A DNA stretch of 13,082 nt from Gemmatimonadota bacterium (GTDB taxonomy: Bacteria; Gemmatimonadota; Gemmatimonadetes; Palauibacterales; Palauibacteraceae), in assembly GCA_029288095.1 (NCBI GenBank), contig JARFPW010000261.1:1-13082 (forward strand), in the 5' to 3' direction. Each line of letters starts with the position of its first letter. Position 1 is the first letter of the stretch. Made by a program: the position numbers and the translations under genes. The notes beneath the pieces were generated by a model. It made no database searches, was not told where the DNA came from, and saw nothing but the letters and a program-made list of their open reading frames with translations. This document shows positions 1-7,181 of this stretch, one piece after another.

Positions 1-1989
1 CAGGGACGCGAACGGTACGCCGAACACCCCGGCAACTGCGTCACGGGAATCCGCCATCGCACTCTGGATGAGGGCGCGCGTTTGAGCCGATTCCGTAGCG
101 GCCGACTCGAATCGATCCAGCAAGTAGCGAAGGAAGCTCCAGGACGCGCCCCGCAGTCGGAATGTCGCGGAACCGAAAGGATCACTGGTCATCACGAGAC
201 CGGCCGTATCGGACGGCGCGGCCGCATATTGCGCGAGGTTGAACCAGTTGCCGATATGATACGTATTGAACGCGTCGATGCCGCCGGCGACGGCGTCATA
301 GTCTGACAACGTGAGCTCGGCCCCCGGACCAAGGCCCGAGGCGGCGTGACCGACGACTTCCTCGGCCAGGTGCGAGAGACCCTCGTTCATCCAGACGTCG
401 AAGCCGCCCCCGGATCCGATCTGGGCGTTGATCAGGTGCTGGAATTCATGGGCTACCGTCCCGTTGGCGAACGTCAGCACTTCGTCCTTCGTGAGGCCGG
501 CGTCCGCGGCCGCGGTATACTCGCCCGTCGGATCGGGCATGACGAGGTAGAACATCTCCGCCTGGTTGCCGGACCCGCTCAGGTCAGTCGGGCAGAAGAA
601 CCCGGCGACGATGCCGTCGTCGTAGCCGTTCGGATTCACGTCGGACATCGTGTTGACGCCCGCACTGAACAGCAGGACGACACGTCCGCCGTTGTCGTCG
701 ATGTCTGCCGGACTGCCGAAGTACGTCGTGTCGGTCGCGAATATCACATCATCGAAGTTGCTGGCAATCGCCTGGTACTCCGCTGGGGTGAAGGAGCCGG
801 CTCCGACGGTGTCTTCGACGACCACAGCTCGATCGCTCACCTCGGTGACCACACCCGTGATTGAGGAAGGCGTTCCCGGGAACGAGACCTGGCTAACGCA
901 CGAAAAAGCGAATTCCAGTGTATCCCCGACTACCGGCACCGCTGCCAGCGCGAAACCGCCTCGCGCCGCGCGCTCACGGATGCGGGGAAGCAACGGCCGT
1001 TCGATCTCGCGCAATCGGCGATCCCACTCATACTGAAGATCCCGCCGCTGCCGGCGCTCGGTCGTCGCGGCACGAGACAGAAGTTGCCGGGCCGAACCAG
1101 GAAGGAACCGAGGTGCGGCTGCCGGCGCCCCGGCGAGGAAGACTTCGAACGGATTGAAGATCAGGCTCGTGTTCGTCGGCGTGACGACCAGCTCGTAGGA
1201 AGCGCCGGCGGCTTGCGTGTCGAATTGAATGCACCCGACATCCGTTCCCACTACCGTCGTGTCTCCTCCGACAGGCAGGGTCACGAATCCGGCCGCCGCA
1301 TCTCCACCGCATGCCCAATTCACGAAGGTGGCCGATCCGACTCCGTCGGATGCGGTCACCCGGACCCGCCCGATCGAGGGACCGAGAGTCAGGTTCGTCG
1401 ATGCCGTTCCGTCCAGCGCAGTGGTCACCGTGGTCTCGGAAACGGAAGCTCCGGCACCTTCGATTACGGAAAATGTGATCTCGACCCCGGCAGACGGGCT
1501 TCCGTCCGGACCCGTTACCAGGGCAACGAGCGGCTCCGAAAGCGAGGAAGCAGCCACGCCGACCTGGCCATCGCCCGACTGGACGCCGACGCCGAAGTTC
1601 GCCGTTGACGCCACGACGAGGAACTCGGCTGAGCCGCCATCCGCGGATGCACGAATCAGATAGCCGCCGGCCGTCTCGCCGAGCGTTACCTGGACCGATG
1701 CTTCGCCGGCCGCATCCGTCACGCCTGTGGATGAGCTGAGGCTGCTGCCCGGTCCCGGTGCCGAGATCACGGTCCAGGCGATATCCAGGCCTACGATGGC
1801 GGCGCCGTTCGCGTCACGCGCTCGGACGACGAGGGGGGTGGGCAGCGTCGTGTTTACGGGACCTATTTGCCCGTCGCCGCTCGCCACCGCGAGGACTCCT
1901 GTGCTGCCTGGAGCGGTCGGCTCCGAGACGCAGCCGCCTGCGGCCACTGCGATGGCAGTAGCGCACAGCAGCAACTTCGTACCCTTCAT
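1..1989 (-). CDS. Ig-like domain lipoprotein with HExxH metallopeptidase domain (partial, C-terminus missing)
   Basis: Frame open from ATG at 1989 to the window edge: 663 codons, no stop. Residues 1-20 look like a lipoprotein signal (KGTKLLL, hydrophobic core, AGGC with Cys20; the lipobox is not a strong match). Two Ig/Big-1-like domains follow (about 32-127 and 132-224), each opening with a GDGQ(I/V)G motif. A small beta-rich stretch lies at 233-288, an arginine-rich helix at 301-343, and a peptidase-like domain from about 346. That domain has HEFQH at 514-518 and NEGLSH with Glu536, a gluzincin arrangement in which two His and the downstream Glu bind zinc. It resembles M30 (hyicolysin-like) and related secreted peptidases. 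Likely role: surface-anchored protease, substrate unknown. GGAG lies 8 nt before ATG 1989; an in-frame ATG at 2004 is possible but overlaps that site. It lies 17 bp after mgtE, so may be co-transcribed. Architecture is visible; activity is inferred. Confidence 0.85.
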   Translation of the reverse strand, partial: MKGTKLLLCATAIAVAAGGCVSEPTAPGSTGVLAVASGDGQIGPVNTTLPTPLVVRARDANGAAIVGLDIAWTVISAPGPGSSLSSSTGVTDAAGEASVQVTLGETAGGYLIRASADGGSAEFLVVASTANFGVGVQSGDGQVGVAASSLSEPLVALVTGPDGSPSAGVEITFSVIEGAGASVSETTVTTALDGTASTNLTLGPSIGRVRVTASDGVGSATFVNWACGGDAAAGFVTLPVGGDTTVVGTDVGCIQFDTQAAGASYELVVTPTNTSLIFNPFEVFLAGAPAAAPRFLPGSARQLLSRAATTERRQRRDLQYEWDRRLREIERPLLPRIRERAARGGFALAAVPVVGDTLEFAFSCVSQVSFPGTPSSITGVVTEVSDRAVVVEDTVGAGSFTPAEYQAIASNFDDVIFATDTTYFGSPADIDDNGGRVVLLFSAGVNTMSDVNPNGYDDGIVAGFFCPTDLSGSGNQAEMFYLVMPDPTGEYTAAADAGLTKDEVLTFANGTVAHEFQHLINAQIGSGGGFDVWMNEGLSHLAEEVVGHAASGLGPGAELTLSDYDAVAGGIDAFNTYHIGNWFNLAQYAAAPSDTAGLVMTSDPFGSATFRLRGASWSFLRYLLDRFESAATESAQTRALIQSAMADSRDAVAGVFGVPFASL

Positions 1990-2006
1990 CAATAGAGTCT
2001 CCATGC

Positions 2007-3359
2007 TCAGGCCAGCATCGCGGTGGCCAGACCCAATAAAAGCAGGAAACCGGTCAGATCGGTCAGGGCGGTGACGAATACCGATGACGCTACTGCCGGA
2101 TCGACGCCAATGCTCTCGAGGAAGATGGGGATGAACGCGCCGGCAAAAGAGGCGACGACGAGATTCCCCCACATCGCCATCAGAACCACGATCCCGAATA
2201 GCGCACCTTCTCCAAGTAGCAAAGTGCCGAGTCCGAACGCCAGGGCCCCGACCGCCAAACCGTTCAGCAGCCCTACCAGCGCCTCCTTCCCTACCACCTG
2301 CCAGCGCTCGGCGAGGCTCTCGTCCGCGAGCGCGATGCGGCGAATCGTGACCGCGAGGGCCTGCGTCCCGGCGTTTCCGCCGAGTCCCGCGACGATCGGC
2401 ATCACGACGGCCAGCAGGACGAGGGTCTCGATGGTGTCACGGAAGCTCCAGACGACGAGCGCCCCGAGCGATGCGGTCGCCAGATTCACAAGCAGCCAGG
2501 GCAGCCGACTGCGGATTGCGTCAACCGTGGAGCCTCGAACGTGCTCTTCCTCGGAAACGGCAGCAAACCGAAGGATGTCCTCGGTCGTCTCTGCTTCGAG
2601 AACATCGATGACGTCATCGAAAGTCACGCGACCTACTAACCGGCCGGCCGTGTCGACCACTCCGATTGAGGCCAGGTTGTAGCGTGACAGGATGCGGCTG
2701 ACCTCCTCCTGATCCATGTCGACGGGCACAATGGCGCTTGGCTCCTCGACGATCTCCGCCAACCGGATACCGGGTTCGGATACGACCAGATCCTGCAGAG
2801 ACACGACGCCGGCGAGCGTGAGATCCGGCTCAACGACGAAGATCGTGTAGAAGTCGATGTCGCCTTGCGCCTGCCGGCGGATCTCGTCGATCGCCTCTCC
2901 GGCGGACAGGCCCGCACCGATGGCGAGGACATCGTGCGTCATGATCCCGCCGGCGGTGTCCTCGGCGTGGTGGAGCAGCTGCTCGATGTGCTCCGCTTCG
3001 GGTTCGGCGACGGCCGACAGCACCGCGGCCTGCAGCTCCGGCTCCAACTCGCCTATGATGTCCGCGGCATCGTCGTCAGCCATCTCGCCGACGATCTCGC
3101 CGATCCGATCGCGCTCGAGCTGCAGAAGCAGTTCCGCGGGTCTCTCGAGCTCATCCATCTCTGCCAGCACATCGGCCGCTACCTCGGCCGGAAAGCCGCG
3201 CAACAGCGTCAGCCGATCCGCCTCATCGAGTTGCTCGAGGAGATCGGCGATGTCGCTGGCGTGGAGATCTTTGAGCTGTTCCCCGCGGATCTCGGCGCCC
3301 CGACCGGCACCTATGAGGTCTCTCAGCGCCTGGAGCCGCAGCTCGGTCGTTTCACCCAT
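2007..3359 (-). CDS. mgtE: Magnesium transporter MgtE
   Basis: 450 aa, the usual MgtE length. It forms a homodimeric inner-membrane Mg2+ channel whose cytosolic domains close the pore when Mg2+ is plentiful. Visible order: acidic helical MgtE N domain (about 20-130), two CBS domains (about 135-195 and 200-257), connecting helix, then five membrane segments from about 288. The family signature GGNAGTQ is at 327-333. Asp434 in ALTDLTG fits the conserved pore Asp of Thermus MgtE (about D432). An in-frame TGA three codons upstream makes ATG 3359 the first possible start; the Shine-Dalgarno is weak. It lies 113 bp after ybeY and 17 bp before the lipoprotein gene. CorC, another CBS-domain Mg-related protein, often follows ybeY elsewhere; here MgtE occupies that place. 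Identification is secure; regulation by Mg2+ is family knowledge. Confidence 0.96.
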   Translation of the reverse strand: MGETTELRLQALRDLIGAGRGAEIRGEQLKDLHASDIADLLEQLDEADRLTLLRGFPAEVAADVLAEMDELERPAELLLQLERDRIGEIVGEMADDDAADIIGELEPELQAAVLSAVAEPEAEHIEQLLHHAEDTAGGIMTHDVLAIGAGLSAGEAIDEIRRQAQGDIDFYTIFVVEPDLTLAGVVSLQDLVVSEPGIRLAEIVEEPSAIVPVDMDQEEVSRILSRYNLASIGVVDTAGRLVGRVTFDDVIDVLEAETTEDILRFAAVSEEEHVRGSTVDAIRSRLPWLLVNLATASLGALVVWSFRDTIETLVLLAVVMPIVAGLGGNAGTQALAVTIRRIALADESLAERWQVVGKEALVGLLNGLAVGALAFGLGTLLLGEGALFGIVVLMAMWGNLVVASFAGAFIPIFLESIGVDPAVASSVFVTALTDLTGFLLLLGLATAMLA

Positions 3360-3472
3360 CGAAATTCATCCGGATCGAGGTGCCCGCGCAGCGGAGGCTC
3401 TGGGTGTTTCGAGTAACTGGCACATGATGTTGGCACCCGCCTGGAGTGTGGGACCCGACGCAAGCCAACAGG
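3360..3472. other. ybeY-mgtE intergenic spacer
   Basis: The longest gap inside the minus-strand gene train (113 bp). It may hold a separate mgtE promoter, but I see no convincing -35/-10 pair and no strong terminator. The only hairpin after the ybeY stop is a 4-bp stem (AGCC TGTT GGCT). A short direct repeat, TGGCAC at 3418-3423 and again at 3431-3436, is the only other structure. I do not recognise a Mg2+ riboswitch. Confidence 0.4.
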
Positions 3473-3916
3473 CTAGCCCTGCGGCAGGTCCTTGAGCAAC
3501 CGGTTCAGCAACGACTCCTGCAACTCGAACATGGCCGACTGTTCGCGCGAATCGTCCTCCGGGTGATCATGCCCGAGGACGTGCAGGGTACCGTGGATGA
3601 CCAGGCGGAGCAGTTCCTCTCTCACCGGGATCCCGAAGCTGCGCGCATTGGCAATCGCGGTCTCCGCCGAGATGTAGACATCTCCCACGGCCGGCTGGTC
3701 ACCCAGACGAAACGCGATGACGTCGGTAGGGCCCGCGCGTCGCATATACCTGAGGTTGTAATCGGCGATCGTCTCGTCCGTCACGAACGTGATCGATAGC
3801 TCCCCTGGCGGTTCCGGATGAACCGACAGGGCGGCCTCCGCGGCCGCCAGGAGCGCGTCGGCGTACTCCTCGAAGCCGTTTGGCTCGAGATGATTGAGGT
3901 GGACGATGGCACCCAT
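3473..3916 (-). CDS. ybeY: Endoribonuclease / rRNA maturation factor YbeY
   Basis: 147 aa, a typical YbeY length. YbeY is a zinc-dependent single-strand endoribonuclease that acts in 16S rRNA 3'-end maturation and 70S quality control. The metal site is plain: H108-G-T-L-H112-V-L-G-H-D-H118, the HxxxHxxxxxH signature. Upstream is the family segment NLRYMRRAGPTDVIAF (residues 54-69). The reading frame is open further upstream, but ATG 3916 is the right start: AAGG sits 4 nt before it, it falls just after the stop of the preceding HD gene (5 bp gap), and the protein then has family length. Position downstream of phoH and a 7TM-HD gene is a widespread arrangement and supports the call. Confidence 0.96.
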   Translation of the reverse strand: MGAIVHLNHLEPNGFEEYADALLAAAEAALSVHPEPPGELSITFVTDETIADYNLRYMRRAGPTDVIAFRLGDQPAVGDVYISAETAIANARSFGIPVREELLRLVIHGTLHVLGHDHPEDDSREQSAMFELQESLLNRLLKDLPQG

Positions 3917-3921
3917 CGACC

Positions 3922-6192
3922 TTACCCGTCGATTGCGGGAGCGCTCGAGTCCGGCTCCGCGGTCACCGGTTCGAGCGACGTTTCGCCGGCCTGGATGCCG
4001 CTGGGATAGTCGATCCGCCGATGGTACATGCCGATCAGGACTCGGGCGAAGGCGGCCTTGGCCAGATCCATTTCCCGCAGGGTGAGCGGGCACTGGTCCA
4101 GCTGACCCTCCTCCAGTCTCGCATCGGCGATCGCGTCGATCGTCGACCGGATGCGCTCGGGGGTGGGATCGCGCAAGACGCGCGACGCCGACTCGATCCC
4201 ATCGGCAAGCATGATGATCGCCGTCTCGCGCGTCTGTGGCTTCGGCCCGAGATAGGCAAAGTCCCCTGGATTGACGTCGCCGTCGTCAGCTTGCTCCAAC
4301 GCCCGGTCATAGAAGAAGCGGATGAGCGCAGTCCCATGGTGTTCCCGGATGAAGTCGTGGATCACCGGTGGGAGGCGATGCTCGCCGGCGAGACGCAGCC
4401 CATCTCGAATATGGTCGCGAATGATCGCGGCGCTGCGGACCGGGGGAAGTCGATCGTGTGGATTCCGACCTTTCGGCTGGTTTTCGACGAAATACTGCGG
4501 GTTGATCATCTTGCCAATGTCGTGGTAGTACGCTCCCGCCCGCACGAGGAGAGAGTCCGCGCCGATTGCCTCGCAAGCAGCTTCTGCGAGGTTGGCGATG
4601 TTGATCGAATGTGCGTACGTCCCGGGCGACTTCAACGACAGGTCCCTCAACACTGGCGCATTGAGATCGCATAGCTCGAGCAGCGTCTGCGTCGTGCTGA
4701 TTCCGGTGGCCTTCTCCATCAGGGGGACCAGGCCGCCGAGAGCGAGCACCGTGTAGAGCGTCGCACCGAGTCCACCCCATAGCAGCGTCTCGAGCAACAC
4801 GCGTCCTGAAAAACCCGCCAGCAGAGTGATGGAGAGACCTGTCACGGCGTAGGCCGCCGTGATTCCCGCCACCAGCACCCAGCTCTGCCGCCGGCGACGC
4901 ACGCCCCGCACTCCCAGGGCCGCGACCGATCCGCCGGCTGCCACCACCAGCGGCTCGTAGAGAGGGACGAGGCTGGCCAACCCGGTCAGCAACATCGTCG
5001 CAATGAGCACGACCACCAGAGCGACCAGGCCGTCGTATACGGCCCCAACGGCCAGCGCGACCAGCACCACGGGTACGAGCACCATCGGCAAGGCCATGTG
5101 TTCGGCGAGCGCTGCACCGGCGATGATCAGGGATGTCAGGCCGACGATGATCAAAAAGTGCCGAAATTCCCGATACACTCCAGGCCTGAACTGCAGCATC
5201 ACGACGCCCACAAGCGCCAGGAGCAGCGCCGTGAACAGCGTACTTCCAGCAAGCTGGCCGCCTCTCGACACCAGGGTACCGCGCCGGTTCGCCAACTCTT
5301 CGTTGTAGGCCCGCAGGCGCGTGAGGTCCGATTGGCTGACGCGCTCATGTGCCGTGACGATCCTCTCGCCCTGCAGGATCACGCCGATCGTCGAGTCCAC
5401 GGCAGCCCGCGCCGCTTCCCGTTCCGCCTGCCACGCGAGTGGATCCGGGCGCAGGCTTGGAACGGTGAGTCCGAGCAGGATGCTCTGGAATGATCGGAAG
5501 CCCTGCACCGACCCGGGCGCGTAGGCGAAGGCCGCTTCGGCGAACTCGCCGACTGTCCGAAGGGAATCCCGACGCGCTACTCGATCGCCACTCGCGTCGC
5601 GGACGACAACCCGCTGTTGGGCGAACGCACCCGCGCTTTGTGCAGAGACGACGCCGCGCGGCAGAAGCTCTGCGATTCCGCGTCCGAGCGCTTCCTCCAG
5701 TGCACGGCGATTCGACGCCGATCGCAAGTACTCGAGCTGCGCTGCCCCAAGCAGAACGCCATGCTCGTCCAGCACCCGCGACACGGGATCGTCTCCCACA
5801 CTGTCCGCCGCGTCCAGGGCCGCACCAAGTTCCGCCAGGAAACGCCGCACTCTTGCCGTGGCGGAATCGGGAGCGCTCTCATCAAGCCGGAAGATCGGCA
5901 GCACGGCACGTTCCCTGTCGGAACGTTCGAGGGCCAATTGATCGGACGGCTTCGGCACGGGTAGATCGAAATCCGCAATTACGTCTGACGGCGCGACCAT
6001 ACCTGGCTCGAGGCGCATTTCAACCGGCTCGGGCTGACCGGGGAACAGAAGCGGGAGAGTGAATCCGAGCGCCAGGACGACGAGTCCGCGCACTCCGTGG
6101 TGGACGGCCAGGGCCTGCCAGTTGTCACCGGGCTTTCGATTCACCGCATGCCTGAGATCGCGCCAATTCTCACGGAACCTCGCGGCCGTCAT
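3922..6192 (-). CDS. 7TM-HD family phosphohydrolase (PgpH-like, probable c-di-AMP phosphodiesterase)
   Basis: 756 aa membrane protein with the PgpH layout. An N-terminal membrane helix (about 33-51) is followed by a large extracytoplasmic 7TMR-HDED domain (about 60-305). Seven further membrane segments lie between about 315 and 490, and a cytosolic HD domain starts near 520. HD metal ligands are visible: His528 in YAHSINIANLAE and His557-Asp558 in YYHDIGKM, then the PQYFVENQ stretch typical of the family and IREHHGT further on. In Listeria, PgpH hydrolyses the signal nucleotide c-di-AMP; that substrate here is inferred from the family, and no diadenylate cyclase is in the window. The start ATG overlaps the phoH stop by 4 bp (ATGA), implying translational coupling, and ybeY follows after 5 bp. 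Family assignment is secure, substrate less so. Confidence 0.93.
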   Translation of the reverse strand: MTAARFRENWRDLRHAVNRKPGDNWQALAVHHGVRGLVVLALGFTLPLLFPGQPEPVEMRLEPGMVAPSDVIADFDLPVPKPSDQLALERSDRERAVLPIFRLDESAPDSATARVRRFLAELGAALDAADSVGDDPVSRVLDEHGVLLGAAQLEYLRSASNRRALEEALGRGIAELLPRGVVSAQSAGAFAQQRVVVRDASGDRVARRDSLRTVGEFAEAAFAYAPGSVQGFRSFQSILLGLTVPSLRPDPLAWQAEREAARAAVDSTIGVILQGERIVTAHERVSQSDLTRLRAYNEELANRRGTLVSRGGQLAGSTLFTALLLALVGVVMLQFRPGVYREFRHFLIIVGLTSLIIAGAALAEHMALPMVLVPVVLVALAVGAVYDGLVALVVVLIATMLLTGLASLVPLYEPLVVAAGGSVAALGVRGVRRRRQSWVLVAGITAAYAVTGLSITLLAGFSGRVLLETLLWGGLGATLYTVLALGGLVPLMEKATGISTTQTLLELCDLNAPVLRDLSLKSPGTYAHSINIANLAEAACEAIGADSLLVRAGAYYHDIGKMINPQYFVENQPKGRNPHDRLPPVRSAAIIRDHIRDGLRLAGEHRLPPVIHDFIREHHGTALIRFFYDRALEQADDGDVNPGDFAYLGPKPQTRETAIIMLADGIESASRVLRDPTPERIRSTIDAIADARLEEGQLDQCPLTLREMDLAKAAFARVLIGMYHRRIDYPSGIQAGETSLEPVTAEPDSSAPAIDG

Positions 6193-7175
6193 CGATCGCC
6201 CCCCTGCTCGTCTTCCGAACTGCGTGCGTAGGCGCGGATGATGTCCTTGACGAGTCGATGTCGGACGACATCGGCCTCATCGAGGTATGTGAATTCGATG
6301 CCGTCCACTGACTTCAAGATGCTCTCGATTTCGAGCAGACCGGATTCCGCCTTGTTCGCGAGGTCGATCTGCGTCTTGTCGCCCGTGATCACCGTGCGCG
6401 AATTCAGCCCCAGTCGGGTCAGGAACATCTTCATCTGCGCTGTCGTGGCGTTCTGGGCCTCGTCCAGGATGAGAAACGCATCCGAGAGCGTCCGGCCTCT
6501 CATATACGCCAGCGGGGCGATCTCGATCGCGTGTTCCTCGATCGCCTTACGAACCCGGTCCGGTGGCAACATGTCTTCGAGCGCGTCGTACAACGGCCTG
6601 AGGTATGGATCTACCTTCTCGCGGATGTCGCCGGGGAGAAACCCCAGCGCTTCGCCAGCCTCGACGGCCGGACGTGTGAGGATGATCCTGCGTACGCGCT
6701 TTCGCACGAGTGCGTCTACCGCCATGACGACGGCAAGATACGTCTTGCCAGTACCCGCCGGTCCGATGCCGACGACGATATCGTTGTCCTTCATCGCGTT
6801 CAGATACGCGCGCTGGCCAGCCGACTTCGGCCGTATCACTTTTCGCGCGCCCGGAAGCGCGACGCCCTCGTCCTCGTGTAACTCCCGCTCCGCGTCAACC
6901 GGTTCGCGCTGGGCTTCCACGAAGAATCGCTCCACATCGGCGCTGCTGAAGCCGCGCTGGAGCCGGGCCAGCCGGACCATCCGACGGGCCACGGGCACGC
7001 TGCGTTCCACGGCCTCCTGGGGCCCGCTGAGTATCAGCTTGTCGCGGCGCAGGATGACCCTCAGATCCGCCAGCTTCGACAAGGTCTTGAGGTGCGCGTC
7101 ATTGACGCCTGCCAACAGTAGCTCATCCGCTCCGTCGGCCGGCACCTCCCTCTGGATCTTCGATTCGGAAGCCAT
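6189..7175 (-). CDS. phoH: PhoH family ATPase
   Basis: 328 aa. PhoH-like proteins are cytoplasmic P-loop ATPases related to the helicase core and linked to RNA metabolism; the precise cellular task is unsettled. Visible: N-terminal region (1-110) with a KH-like pattern (DLRVILRRDKLILSGP, 37-52), Walker A GPAGTGKT at 138-145, Walker B FLILDEAQ at 234-241, and GDKTQIDL (265-272) as in other PhoH/YbeZ proteins. The ATG at 7175 has AGGA 5 nt upstream and lies 6 bp after the aspS stop. The stop overlaps the following 7TM-HD start. Co-location with ybeY matches the widespread phoH/ybeZ-ybeY pairing, in which the two proteins are thought to act together in rRNA processing. Confidence 0.95.
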   Translation of the reverse strand: MASESKIQREVPADGADELLLAGVNDAHLKTLSKLADLRVILRRDKLILSGPQEAVERSVPVARRMVRLARLQRGFSSADVERFFVEAQREPVDAERELHEDEGVALPGARKVIRPKSAGQRAYLNAMKDNDIVVGIGPAGTGKTYLAVVMAVDALVRKRVRRIILTRPAVEAGEALGFLPGDIREKVDPYLRPLYDALEDMLPPDRVRKAIEEHAIEIAPLAYMRGRTLSDAFLILDEAQNATTAQMKMFLTRLGLNSRTVITGDKTQIDLANKAESGLLEIESILKSVDGIEFTYLDEADVVRHRLVKDIIRAYARSSEDEQGGDR

Positions 7176-7181
7176 CCGGTC

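Noticed and set aside
82..1663. Several plus-strand open frames across 82-1663
   Set aside because: They are Arg/Pro-rich shadows of the minus-strand lipoprotein, which is open throughout, has a signal sequence, Ig repeats and a metal motif.
3360..3472. Mg2+ riboswitch or separate terminator before mgtE
   Set aside because: No extended stem set or known motif visible; only a 4-bp hairpin and a 6-bp direct repeat.
2857..3495. Long Ser-rich plus-strand frame opposite mgtE
   Set aside because: Low-complexity composition typical of the complement of an acidic, Leu/Glu-rich coding frame; no recognisable domain.
3917..4093. Longer ybeY frame starting at 4093
   Set aside because: The added part overlaps the end of the 7TM-HD gene in another frame; ATG 3916 has a Shine-Dalgarno and gives the family length.
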